From assembly GCA_963717635.1 (NCBI GenBank), contig OY970347.1, positions 1,550,001 to 1,614,000 on the forward strand: a DNA stretch of 64,000 nucleotides, written 5' to 3'. The position numbers and the translations under genes are program-made. Below, in pieces: positions 54,046 through 61,509 of this stretch. How positions within the stretch are numbered: the stretch's first letter is position 1; every line of letters starts with the position of its first letter. This DNA is from JALZKA01 sp963717635. GTDB lineage: Bacteria > Actinomycetota > Thermoleophilia > Solirubrobacterales > 70-9. The notes beneath the pieces are model-generated. The model saw nothing but the letters and a program-made list of their open reading frames with translations. It was not told the DNA's origin and did no database searches.

Positions 54046-54657
54046 CTAGAACTCGATCAGGCCGCGCTCGAGCACCAGGGCGACGGCCTGGGCGCGGGTG
54101 CGCGCGCCGAGCTTCGCCTTCGCGTTGCGCACGTGCGTCTGCACGGTCGCCGGCGACAGCCCAAGCTGCTTGGCGATCTGGGGGTCGGTGGCGCCGTCCG
54201 CCAAGAGGGTCAGGACCTGGAGCTCACGCGCGGAAGGACGGCGGCCCCCCGGCGCCGGGGGCGCGGTCGCGGCCGCAGCGCTGGGCTCGGCCAAGCCCCC
54301 AGCGGGTGGCGCGACGACGCCCGCTGCGATCGGCGACAGGACCAGCAGATGCCGGTCGGGCATCAGGTTCGGGGTCAGCGAGATCTGGATCTCGGTGCCG
54401 CTCCCAAGCTTGAACGGGCCGGCATGACCGCCGGTCTCGGCGAACGCGTCCCAGACGTGGCTGAGGCGTTTGCCCATCCCCGGCAGCAACAGGCTGTCGA
54501 GCCGGCGGCCGACGATCTGGTCACGGGTCAGCCCGACGAGCTCGCAGGCCGATTCGTTGGCCTCGGCGCAACGGCGCCGGTCGTCCACAACGAGCACGGC
54601 CTGCGGGGCCAGCGCCGCCGTGGTCGCAGTCTCGGAGACCAGCGCGAGATCAGGCAC
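54046..54657 (-). CDS. PAS-LuxR regulator
   Basis: A 203-residue one-component regulator. Residues about 15-110 form a PAS domain (AVLVVDDRRRCAEANESACE, VGLTRDQIVGRRLDSLL). A Pro/Ala linker leads to a LuxR helix-turn-helix (SARELQVLTLLADGATDPQI, then AKQLGLSPATVQTHVRNAKA). The same helix-turn-helix type recurs at 56615. GTG at 54657 overlaps the end of the sugar transferase gene by eight bases, so it is last in that operon. Control of exopolysaccharide genes is inferred. Confidence 0.9.
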   Translation of the reverse strand: MPDLALVSETATTAALAPQAVLVVDDRRRCAEANESACELVGLTRDQIVGRRLDSLLLPGMGKRLSHVWDAFAETGGHAGPFKLGSGTEIQISLTPNLMPDRHLLVLSPIAAGVVAPPAGGLAEPSAAAATAPPAPGGRRPSARELQVLTLLADGATDPQIAKQLGLSPATVQTHVRNAKAKLGARTRAQAVALVLERGLIEF

Positions 54658-56101
54658 GCGGTTCCTCGCGGAGCTCGGCGAACAGGAAGCGCTCCGCGGG
54701 CGAGCGCAGCGACCGGTGCGCGTCGCGGAACGTGACGAACGCCGTCTCGAAGAGGATCAGCACGTCGCCCAAAAACGAGCGGTGCTTGACGTAGTAGAGG
54801 TCGTGGCAGAGCTTCCAGGCGGTGCCGAGGTCGGAGCCGGCGTACCCGCAGCGCAGCTGCGCCCAGCCGGCGATCCCCGGCTTGACCAGGTGGCGCCGCG
54901 TGTAATGCGGGAACTGGCCCTCGATCTGGGAGACCAGCTCGGGGCGCTCGGGGCGGGGCCCGACCAGCGTCATGTCGCCGCGAATCACGTTCCAAAGCTG
55001 CGCCAGCTCGTCGATGTGGGTCCGGCGCAGGAGCCGGCCGACCCGGGTGACCCGCCCGTCGTCACCGGCGGACCACTGTGGAATCCCGTCCGCCTCCGCA
55101 TCCACCCCCATCGTGCGCAGCTTCAGCATCTCGAACTCCTCGCCGTTCTCGCCGACGCGGCGCTGGCGATAAATGATGGGTCCCCCATCGCCCAGGCGGA
55201 CCGCGATCGCGGCCGCAACCAGGAAGGGAGCGAAGAGCAGTGCGATGAAGGTCGCGCCGGCGATGTCGAAGACCCGTTTCGAGAGCGGGGATGCTGCCCG
55301 AAAGCGCGGGTGCATGATGTAGCGGAACCAAGCGGCGTCGATCGTCCCGATCGGCACGTGGCCCAGCAGCTGCTCGTAGAGCTGGTTGGCGCCGATCATC
55401 TTGACCGGGAGGTCGAGGCAGAAATCGGCGACGGTCTCGCAAACGGAGCGCTCCTCGAGTTCCGAGAGGTCGTCACCCGGAGCGACGACCAGGAGCTCGA
55501 TGTCCTGCTCCAGCACGATCCGCCGGACCTCGCGAAGGTTGCCGAGCCAGGCCTGCCCCTTGCCGGGATCGCCAGGTCGCCCGATCCAGCCTGCGAGGTG
55601 ATGGTGGTGGACACCGGCCGCGCCGAACTCGCGGGCGAGGTCGAACGCGAAGGCTTGGTCACCGATCACGGCGATCCGGACGCTGGCGACCTCATCGACC
55701 CGGACCCGGATCCAGGCGCCGAGCGCCAGCACCAGGCAGGCGCCGATCACCGCGGCCGCCATGTCGCCGAAGCCAATGGACGTTTCGAGCGCCGCCATCA
55801 ACATGGCGGCACCGGCGACGCCGATCAGGGGAGCGGCGAGTGCCAAGCCGAAACGAGCGGCGTGCATCAACGGCAGCGGGAGCGACGAGCGATCGAGGAG
55901 CTGGCCGGCAATCAGGACGGAGACGAAGATCACTGCGCCTTGGCCCGGGCTGGTGTGGGACCAGACGATCAGGGCGGCGGTCAGGGCCGGGGCCAGCCGA
56001 AGTCCGACGGCGTCGATCGCGCGGCGGGCGCCAAGGGCGCGAATCCGCCGCTTGCGGGCGTGGGGGACGTTGATGGCGACGGTGCCGACGTCGGCGCTCA
56101 T
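54650..56101 (-). CDS. Undecaprenyl-phosphate sugar-1-phosphate transferase (PHPT/WbaP-like)
   Basis: It starts exopolysaccharide or glycan assembly by moving a sugar-1-phosphate to undecaprenyl phosphate. The 483 residues contain four N-terminal membrane helices, a CoA-binding-like Rossmann part (RIAVIGDQAFAFDLAREFGA), one helix (FDIAGATFIALLFAPFLVAA), then the catalytic bacterial sugar-transferase region: GGPIIYRQRRVGENGEEFEM, LKLRTMGVDAEADG, LRRTHIDELAQLWNVIRGDM and VGPRPERPELV. ATG at 56101 overlaps the LPFTG gene stop (ATGA), placing it second in that operon. Confidence 0.92.
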   Translation of the reverse strand: MSADVGTVAINVPHARKRRIRALGARRAIDAVGLRLAPALTAALIVWSHTSPGQGAVIFVSVLIAGQLLDRSSLPLPLMHAARFGLALAAPLIGVAGAAMLMAALETSIGFGDMAAAVIGACLVLALGAWIRVRVDEVASVRIAVIGDQAFAFDLAREFGAAGVHHHHLAGWIGRPGDPGKGQAWLGNLREVRRIVLEQDIELLVVAPGDDLSELEERSVCETVADFCLDLPVKMIGANQLYEQLLGHVPIGTIDAAWFRYIMHPRFRAASPLSKRVFDIAGATFIALLFAPFLVAAAIAVRLGDGGPIIYRQRRVGENGEEFEMLKLRTMGVDAEADGIPQWSAGDDGRVTRVGRLLRRTHIDELAQLWNVIRGDMTLVGPRPERPELVSQIEGQFPHYTRRHLVKPGIAGWAQLRCGYAGSDLGTAWKLCHDLYYVKHRSFLGDVLILFETAFVTFRDAHRSLRSPAERFLFAELREEPRA

Positions 56102-56433
56102 TGCGTGGGCCCCGTCTGACTGGCGCGGCGCAATGCCAGCCCGGCGCCAATCAGGCCCGCGCCCGCCGCGAGGCTGAGGGCGATGTCGAAGCCGGTGAAC
56201 GGGAGGCCGCCGCCGGACGAACTGTCGGGGTCGCCCCCGGAACCGCTTGCCGTCAGGAGCTGGGTGTCCGGGCAGTACTGATCGCCGGTCGGGCGGTCGC
56301 ACTTGGGGTCCGCGCCGGCCGCGGTGACCGGGAACGCCAAGGCCAGCGCCGCGAGCACCGCTGCTGCCGCGCTCCGTGAGCGCGCCCGTGATGGATTGAG
56401 TAGTTGCCTCTCGATTTCGAACACCCCCCTCAC
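56098..56433 (-). CDS. LPFTG-motif surface protein (small, paralogue)
   Basis: A 111-residue secreted protein: signal helix AAAAVLAALALAFPVTAAGA, mature region with KCDRPTGDQYCPDTQLL, a Gly/Ser linker, LPFTGFD, a hydrophobic helix and the tail RRASQTGPTQ. It parallels the protein at 45175 in length, in the PTxDQY motif and in LPFTGFD. Sortase anchoring is likely; no sortase is in the window. GTG at 56433 or 56424. It is first in an operon with the sugar transferase, which suggests a glycan-associated surface role. Confidence 0.82.
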   Translation of the reverse strand: MRGVFEIERQLLNPSRARSRSAAAAVLAALALAFPVTAAGADPKCDRPTGDQYCPDTQLLTASGSGGDPDSSSGGGLPFTGFDIALSLAAGAGLIGAGLALRRASQTGPTQ

Positions 56434-56614
56434 CGCCGTCCCTGGCGACCCCCGGCCTACGCGGGCAGTCGATCAACCTGTGCCGACTGAGGAATTCGCT
56501 ACGCAGGATGGGCGTCGGAGGGGCCGAATGCAAGGCCGAACCGCAAGTCTCTACGCATGAACCGGGTACCTCATTACCGCATATCGGGGAATTGCTACTC
56601 TCGCCTAAAGGTCC

Positions 56615-57433
56615 GTGAGGACAGGGCTTGGAGGGCTTTGCAAGTTGGCCGGTTTGGAGACAGGAGCATCAACGCGGCGCCCGGCCGGTTCGGCCCGACG
56701 CCCGCTCAGCGCCCGCGAGCGCGAGGTCCTCGGGATGCTGGCCGAAGGTTTGAGCGGCGCCGCGATCGCCGAGCGCCTGGTGCTCTCGCCGGAAACCGTC
56801 CGGACCCACGTCCGCAATGCGATGGACAAACTCGGAGCGTCGACCCGTTCGCAGGCGGTCGCGCTCGCGCTCGAAGACGGCCAGATCGGCGAAGGCGGCG
56901 GCCCGGCTGACGCCCCGACCCGGAGCCAGGTCCCCGCACCGGCTCCCCCGGCGGCGACTCCGAGTGCCACATTGACTGCCCTGCTCTCCGGCGTGGCCTC
57001 GCTGGCCGATGTCGACGCCGCCACCGTCTACTTCGCTCAGGAGGGTGGCCTGGCGCTGGAGCTGGCCGCGCACGCGTCGAGCGCCCAGGCGCCGTCAGCC
57101 GCCCCGCCTCAGGAGCTGATCCTGGGCGAAGGCAGCGTCGGTCGCGCCGCGCTGGAGCGCCGGGCGCGGCTGGTCTCGTGGCCTCAGGCCGACGACGGGA
57201 GCAGCGCGGCGCCAACGCTCGTCACTCCGATGGTCAGCGCCGGCCGCCTGACCGGCGTCCTCTGCCTGGAGGTCCGCTCTTCACGCCCAACCAGCCGCCG
57301 TGAGCTGCTCCTGCTCGAGGCGTTCGGCAATCGGATCGCCGACGTCCTCTCCGGCGGTGGCGACCTCACGCCCGCGCTGCGCTCCGCGCTGCAGCGCTTC
57401 CGCGCGTCCTGGACCGGGACCCTCGAGGGCTAG
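56615..57433 (+). CDS. LuxR helix-turn-helix with C-terminal GAF domain
   Basis: A 272-residue regulator in unusual order: the LuxR helix-turn-helix is N-terminal (about residues 30-90: LSAREREVLGMLAEGLSGAA, ERLVLSPETVRTHVRNAMDK) and a GAF-like sensor follows (about 115-260: LLSGVASLADVDAATVYFAQ, ILGEGSVGRAALERRARLVS). The GAF ligand is unknown. GTG at 56615 is preceded by AAAGG. The stop shares CTAG with the convergent STAS gene. Confidence 0.85.
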   Translation: MRTGLGGLCKLAGLETGASTRRPAGSARRPLSAREREVLGMLAEGLSGAAIAERLVLSPETVRTHVRNAMDKLGASTRSQAVALALEDGQIGEGGGPADAPTRSQVPAPAPPAATPSATLTALLSGVASLADVDAATVYFAQEGGLALELAAHASSAQAPSAAPPQELILGEGSVGRAALERRARLVSWPQADDGSSAAPTLVTPMVSAGRLTGVLCLEVRSSRPTSRRELLLLEAFGNRIADVLSGGGDLTPALRSALQRFRASWTGTLEG

Positions 57434-57795
57434 ACCGAGCGGTCGCCCGCGGCGAGGGCTTCGTCGCGAGTCGTCACCAGTACGCCGACGCTGCTGATGT
57501 CGCACAGCTCGAGCACGCGGCGGACACCCGACCCCGTGGGCACGACCACGCTGAAGGTCTGCCGGCGCGATGAGAGGCGGCGCGCCAACTCGAACAGCAG
57601 CTCGACGCCGGTGCTGTCGATGTACGACGTCAGGCTCAGATCGATGATCAGCGCGCGCGCCGTCGTCGGCACGTGCTCGGCGACCGCACGCTGCACCTCG
57701 GCCGCGTTCGAGCCGTCGATCTCGCCGGTCACCGAAGCCACCACGGTGTCAGCCCCGGCCTCCTCGAATCGCACCTCCGCGAGCCGATCGCGCAT
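57430..57795 (-). CDS. STAS anti-sigma-factor antagonist (RsbV/SpoIIAA-like)
   Basis: A 121-residue STAS protein: FEEAGADTVVASVTGEIDGS, a central ALIIDLSLTSYIDSTGVELL with the phosphorylatable Ser in DSTG, and RRQTFSVVVPTGSGVRRVLE. In partner switching the dephosphorylated form frees a sigma factor by binding its kinase. It is downstream of a phosphatase-kinase fusion, its expected partner. ATG at 57795 overlaps the stop of an 18-codon upstream ORF (TGATG). Confidence 0.92.
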   Translation of the reverse strand: MRDRLAEVRFEEAGADTVVASVTGEIDGSNAAEVQRAVAEHVPTTARALIIDLSLTSYIDSTGVELLFELARRLSSRRQTFSVVVPTGSGVRRVLELCDISSVGVLVTTRDEALAAGDRSV

Positions 57796-57851
57796 CAAGA
57801 AGCATCCCCAGCCGGGGGGGTCGAGTTGGTTTCGCGCCTGAGGTCGCTCAC
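57795..57851 (-). CDS. 18-codon upstream ORF (MSDLRRET type) before the STAS gene
   Basis: The ORF encodes MSDLRRETNSTPPAGDAS. Its GTG overlaps the stop of the phosphatase gene (TAGTG), and its own stop overlaps the STAS ATG (TGATG). The first 23 bases of the upstream-strand text differ from the ilvN leader at 20678-20734 at only two positions, apart from the GTG/ATG difference, and both ORFs have exactly 18 codons. CCCC-GGCT-GGGG can form a hairpin over the ribosome site of the STAS gene. Function unknown. Confidence 0.55.
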   Translation of the reverse strand: MSDLRRETNSTPPAGDAS

Positions 57852-59104
57852 TACTTCCCTTCCTTGCTCGGGAGCACGCCGTACATGCGCCGGCGCATCT
57901 TGACGGTCGTGCCGGCGATGCCGCGGTCAATCTCCAGCGAGTCCGTGAGCTGTTCGATCAGGGCCAGCCCGCGGCCGCCGGCGCCGCCGCGCGCCGGACG
58001 CCAGGCCCCGAAGTCCGAGACCTCGATCGCCAGTTCCTCGCCCTCGCGGCTGGCGCGGACGGCGAAGTGCGCCTCACCCGGCGGATAGGCGTGGGTGATC
58101 GCGTTCGAGCACGCCTCGCCGCACGCGACCTGGATCTCATAAGCCTCGGCGTCGCCGACTCCGGTCGCGCGCAGCCAGCGCCCGAGGGCCCGCCGGACGG
58201 CGACGAGCGAGCCGGGCTCGGCGCGCAGAATCAGGTCGAGCGTGACCGGCGGCGCGTCGAGCCGGGCGATCAGAAGCGCGACGTCATCGTGAGCCTGGCC
58301 GTCTTCGAGCGTCCCGTCGAGGACTCGGCGGCAGGCCTCATCCGGATCGTCGGGAAGATCCGGGCCAAGCGCGCTGAGCCGCTCCATTCCGATGTCCAGC
58401 GAACGGCCGTCGCCTTCGACCAGGCCGTCCGTGTAGAGCAGCAGGGCGCTGCCCGCCGGCATCGCGAGCACGGTCTCCTCGTAGCTCGGGAAGTGGGCCG
58501 CGCCGAGCGGATTCCCGGGTGGCCCCTCGGCAAACGTCGTGTCGCCGTCGGCGCCGACGATCATCGGCGGCGGGTGACCGGCCGTCGCCAGGCGCACGGT
58601 CTCCGCGTCGGGGTCGACGACCGCGAGCAGGAGGGTCGCGGTGCAGCGCGTCTCGAGCTCCTCGACGAACCCGTTCATCCGCTCGAGTACGAGTGAGGGC
58701 CGCAACCCCTCCAACGCGTAGGCCCGCACCGCGCTCTGCAGGTGCGCCATCCGGGCGGCTGCGTCGATGCCGCGGCCGACGACGTCGCCGATCACCAACG
58801 CGAGACGGCCGTCCCGGAGCGGGATAGCGTCGTACCAGTCGCCCCCGATCCGGGCTTCGCCGCTGCCCGGCAGGTACCGCGCCGCGAGGCGCAGGCCGGG
58901 CAGTTCCGGAAGCTGGGAGCGCAACAGGCTCCGCTGGAGCGTCTCGGCCGTCGAGCGCTCGACCTCGACCTCCTCGGCCGCGCGACGCAGGCCCTCCAGC
59001 GCGGCGCCCAGGATCGCGTCGCCGCCGGGGTCACCGGCTGCACCCGCGTCGGCGTCCGCAGGCGTCAAGTCGCGGTCGCGCGGTCTGAGCCCTCGGTCGT
59101 CCAC
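57851..59104 (-). CDS. PP2C/SpoIIE phosphatase fused to an RsbW-like kinase domain
   Basis: About 417 residues. Residues about 60-280 are the SpoIIE-type phosphatase (LPGLRLAARYLPGSGEARIG, GGDWYDAIPLRDGRLALVIG, DVVGRGIDAAARM, LLLYTDGLVEGDGRSLD, AHDDVALLIARL). Residues about 290-410 are a HATPase of RsbW type (LRATGVGDAEAYEIQVACGE, ACSNAITHAYPPGE, SDFGAWRPARGGAGGRGLAL). It joins the enzyme that dephosphorylates and the one that phosphorylates the STAS partner. GTG at 59104 is favoured by TACACT nine bases upstream; TTG at 59140 is the alternative. Confidence 0.9.
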   Translation of the reverse strand: MDDRGLRPRDRDLTPADADAGAAGDPGGDAILGAALEGLRRAAEEVEVERSTAETLQRSLLRSQLPELPGLRLAARYLPGSGEARIGGDWYDAIPLRDGRLALVIGDVVGRGIDAAARMAHLQSAVRAYALEGLRPSLVLERMNGFVEELETRCTATLLLAVVDPDAETVRLATAGHPPPMIVGADGDTTFAEGPPGNPLGAAHFPSYEETVLAMPAGSALLLYTDGLVEGDGRSLDIGMERLSALGPDLPDDPDEACRRVLDGTLEDGQAHDDVALLIARLDAPPVTLDLILRAEPGSLVAVRRALGRWLRATGVGDAEAYEIQVACGEACSNAITHAYPPGEAHFAVRASREGEELAIEVSDFGAWRPARGGAGGRGLALIEQLTDSLEIDRGIAGTTVKMRRRMYGVLPSKEGK

Positions 59105-59177
59105 TCCAGGACGAGTGTAGATCAGCGTTCGTGCCTGCAACGAGTCCGGCCGACGCTTGGACTACTTTTGCCAGACC

Positions 59178-60128
59178 GTGCATGGAACATCACCGGCCGC
59201 CGAAATCGCCCGGTCGCCGGCCGCGTGGGAGCGCCTTGCCAAGGACTGGCTCGTCGAGGTAATCGAGCGCACTCCCCTGGCCGATGTCCATGTGCTGCCC
59301 GTGGGCTGGATCGCGCAGGAGGCGCCGCCGCTGATCGCCGAGATCCTCGGCCAGCTATCGGACCCGGGATCCGCCCGCGAGCTGGTGCTGACGCCGGCCA
59401 CCCGCGAGCGCGCGGCGGCGTTCGCCGAACAGCTGGGAGCGAGCGGGCCCCAGCGGCTGCCGCGCGAGCTGGCCGCCCTCCAGTCGCTGCTCATCGAGGC
59501 GCTCAGCCGCGAGATTCCGGAGAGCGGCCGTGGCGAGTTCGCCCGCGCCGTCGGCCGGCTGGCCGAGGTCTTCGGCGCCGTGCAGTCGGCAGCGCTGGAG
59601 TCGCTCGTCCGTGAGCGGTCCGGCGAGCCGGCGCGCGATCCCCAAACCGGGCTCCCGGGCCCGGCTGAGCTCCACGAATGGCTGCGGATCCTGCTCGGCG
59701 AGCAGCGCCGGATCGGCGCCCCGTTCAGCCTGGCGCACGTCGAGATCGAGGGGGTGGAGCGCATCGCGACGGGCTACGGAGAGGATTCCGCAGAGCAGAT
59801 GGTCGCCGCGGTCTCTGCCGTCATCAGCGGCCAGCTTGAGGGCAAGCAACGTGCCTTCCGGACCGGCCACGGACAACTGGTGATCCTCGCGCCGGCCCGG
59901 GAGGCACGCGAGCTGACCGAGCTCGCCGTGCGGCTCGCGGGAGTCGTCGAGGAGGCCCAGGCCGAGCGCGGGCCGCGCGTGACCATCAACGTGGGTATCG
60001 CGGCCTGCCCGGCCCATGGCAGCGGGCCTGAAGAGCTCCTCGACGCGGCCGAGGAAGCGGCTTGGGCGGCTCGCGCCGCCGGCGAGGTGGTCGCGATCGG
60101 GCGCGAGACTTCTTTGCAAGATCCGTAA
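59178..60128 (+). CDS. RsbRD-like helical domain plus degenerate GGDEF domain
   Basis: About 316 residues. The N-terminal 130 residues resemble the RsbRD stressosome-type helical domain (WERLAKDWLVEVIERTPLAD). The C-terminal part has the GGDEF fold (DPQTGLPGPAELHEWLRILL, FSLAHVEIEGVERI, VTINVGIAACPAHGSGPEEL), but where GG(D/E)EF is expected it reads RTGHGQLV. Catalysis of c-di-GMP is thus unlikely; a sensory or scaffold role is more plausible. GTG at 59178 has TACTTT nine bases upstream; TTG at 59157 is the alternative. It diverges from the phosphatase-kinase gene. Confidence 0.82.
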   Translation: MHGTSPAAEIARSPAAWERLAKDWLVEVIERTPLADVHVLPVGWIAQEAPPLIAEILGQLSDPGSARELVLTPATRERAAAFAEQLGASGPQRLPRELAALQSLLIEALSREIPESGRGEFARAVGRLAEVFGAVQSAALESLVRERSGEPARDPQTGLPGPAELHEWLRILLGEQRRIGAPFSLAHVEIEGVERIATGYGEDSAEQMVAAVSAVISGQLEGKQRAFRTGHGQLVILAPAREARELTELAVRLAGVVEEAQAERGPRVTINVGIAACPAHGSGPEELLDAAEEAAWAARAAGEVVAIGRETSLQDP

Positions 60129-60142
60129 CACGGACTTGCAAA
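60113..60142. promoter_or_regulatory. Near-perfect 30-base palindrome across the stop codon
   Basis: TTTGCAAG, one A, TCCGT, AAC, ACGGA and CTTGCAAA form a 13-bp inverted repeat with one bulged base. It contains the TAA stop of the degenerate-GGDEF gene and lies 41 bases before the MerR-type gene. No U-tract follows; it could be a hairpin terminator or the operator of the MerR-type regulator. Confidence 0.5.
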
Positions 60143-60182
60143 AAGCGCCGAAAACCGGGAGAAACCTCATTGTGATCTTGCG

Positions 60183-61013
60183 ATGACGGGGATTCGCACG
60201 GCCGCCGCGGCCGAGATGCTGGGCGTCAGCCCTTCCACTCTGCGCACCTGGGAGCGCCGGCTCGGCTATCCCCAGCCGAGCCGTACGCCGGGCAATCACC
60301 GCCAGTACGAGCTCGATGAAATCGAGGCGCTGCGGGAGGCGCTGCGGGAGACGCACAACATCTCGTCCGCCGTCGAGATCGCGCAGCGTCGCGGCCGCGG
60401 CCTGGCCTCGCCCGCACGGCTCCTGGCCGCGTTCGACCGCTTCGACGAAGCCGGCGCCGACCGCGAGCTCGAGGAGAGCCTGGCGGTCCGTACCCTCGAA
60501 CGCACGCTCGAAGAGGTGCTCCTGCCGGCACTCGAGACCGCGGGTGACCGCAGCAACGCCGAGGCGGAGCTCGAGTATGCGTGCCGTTGGGCCACCGGCT
60601 GGCTCCACGGGGCCCGCCGCCTCGCCCCCCCGGCCTCGCGGCCTCTGGGCGTCCTGCTGCTCGACTCCGGCCCCTCCTTGAGCCTCGAGGGCGTCCACGC
60701 GCAGGCCCTCGAGTTGTGCCTGCGGCGAGCGGGCGTACGGGTCCTCCTGCTCTCGGCGGACCTGGCCGAGCGCCGCTTCGGAGCAGCGTTGCGGGCGCTC
60801 GAGCCCAGCGCTGTAGTGCTGTGCGGCGCCGAGCCTCGCCTCGACGTCCTTGGCGAGCCGTTGCGTCGCGCCATGCGCGCCGGCGGCGCCCGGGCGTTCG
60901 CCTATCGGGCCGCGCGCCTCGTCGGCGGCCGCGAGGGCACGCCACAGCTCGGGTCGCGGCCAAGCGAAGCGTCGCTGCGCCTGCTGGGCGCACTCGGCAC
61001 CGACGCTGGCTGA
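60183..61013 (+). CDS. MerR-type regulator with B12-binding-like C-terminus (CarH/LitR-like, degenerate)
   Basis: A 276-residue protein. The N-terminal MerR helix-turn-helix reads AAAEMLGVSPSTLRTWERRL, then GYPQPSRTPGNHRQYELDEI. The rest follows the CarH/LitR layout: a helical cap (about 85-150) and a Rossmann-like B12 fold (about 155-260; LGVLLLDSGPSLSLEGVHAQ, RVLLLSADLAERRFGAALRA). The cap lacks the Trp/Glu-His residues of CarH, and the D-x-H-x-x-G loop appears as EGVHAQA, so cobalamin binding is doubtful. ATG at 60183 has TGTGAT six bases upstream. Confidence 0.82.
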   Translation: MTGIRTAAAAEMLGVSPSTLRTWERRLGYPQPSRTPGNHRQYELDEIEALREALRETHNISSAVEIAQRRGRGLASPARLLAAFDRFDEAGADRELEESLAVRTLERTLEEVLLPALETAGDRSNAEAELEYACRWATGWLHGARRLAPPASRPLGVLLLDSGPSLSLEGVHAQALELCLRRAGVRVLLLSADLAERRFGAALRALEPSAVVLCGAEPRLDVLGEPLRRAMRAGGARAFAYRAARLVGGREGTPQLGSRPSEASLRLLGALGTDAG

Positions 61014-61045
61014 ATCGCGGGCAATGCTTTGCGGTCTGCGCCGGT

Positions 61046-61075
61046 TGCGCAGGTTCTGCGGGCCAAACCTGCGCA
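61046..61075. repeat. Inverted repeat in the 61014-61189 gap
   Basis: TGCGCAGGTT and AACCTGCGCA (10 bp) flank a 10-base spacer. The surrounding 90 bases are rich in TGCG and CCGGTTGC repeats. It may be a regulator site or weak terminator after the MerR-type gene. Confidence 0.45.
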
Positions 61076-61152
61076 TCGATTGCGGACCGCGATCAAACCG
61101 GTTGCATACCTGATTCCGATGACGGACCTTGCGTAGCGAACCAGCAGTTCTG

Positions 61153-61171
61153 GCCGCTTTGAGCGGCTTTT
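61153..61171 (+). terminator. Intrinsic terminator before the BldC-like gene
   Basis: GCCGCT-TTG-AGCGGC is a 6-bp hairpin followed by TTTT, 18 bases before the ATG at 61190. It would end transcripts from the MerR-type gene, or act as an attenuator for the small gene. Confidence 0.65.
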
Positions 61172-61189
61172 CGCTACCAAAGGACAGGT

Positions 61190-61459
61190 ATGGACATGGA
61201 AACCGCAGCCCCCGCAACCGCCAGCGCTCGACTCCTCAACGTCGGCCAGGCGGCCGAGTACCTCGGCGTCAGCGCCGCCTCGCTCCGCAAGTGGTCGAAC
61301 GACGGACTCGTCCCCACGTATCGCACCCCCGGCGGCCAGCGCCGCTACGCGCGCGACGACCTCGACACGTTCATCGACTCGATGCGCGAGCCGAGCCCCG
61401 CCGATCACGCCGTGCCGCGGCTAGGCCGTGGCGGCTCGATGACCGGCCTGCCCAGCTAG
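61190..61459 (+). CDS. Small MerR/BldC-like DNA-binding protein
   Basis: An 89-residue single-domain regulator: LLNVGQAAEYLGVSAASLRK, then WSNDGLVPTYRTPGGQRRYA, the MerR-type helix-turn-helix plus wing of the BldC/excisionase group, followed by a short flexible tail. BldC proteins bind direct repeats cooperatively and control development in Streptomyces; here the target is unknown. ATG at 61190 has AAAGGA upstream. Confidence 0.85.
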   Translation: MDMETAAPATASARLLNVGQAAEYLGVSAASLRKWSNDGLVPTYRTPGGQRRYARDDLDTFIDSMREPSPADHAVPRLGRGGSMTGLPS

Positions 61460-61509
61460 GGCGAAGGCTCAAAAGCCGCTCTCAACCGAGCCCTCAGGTT
61501 CGAACTCAA

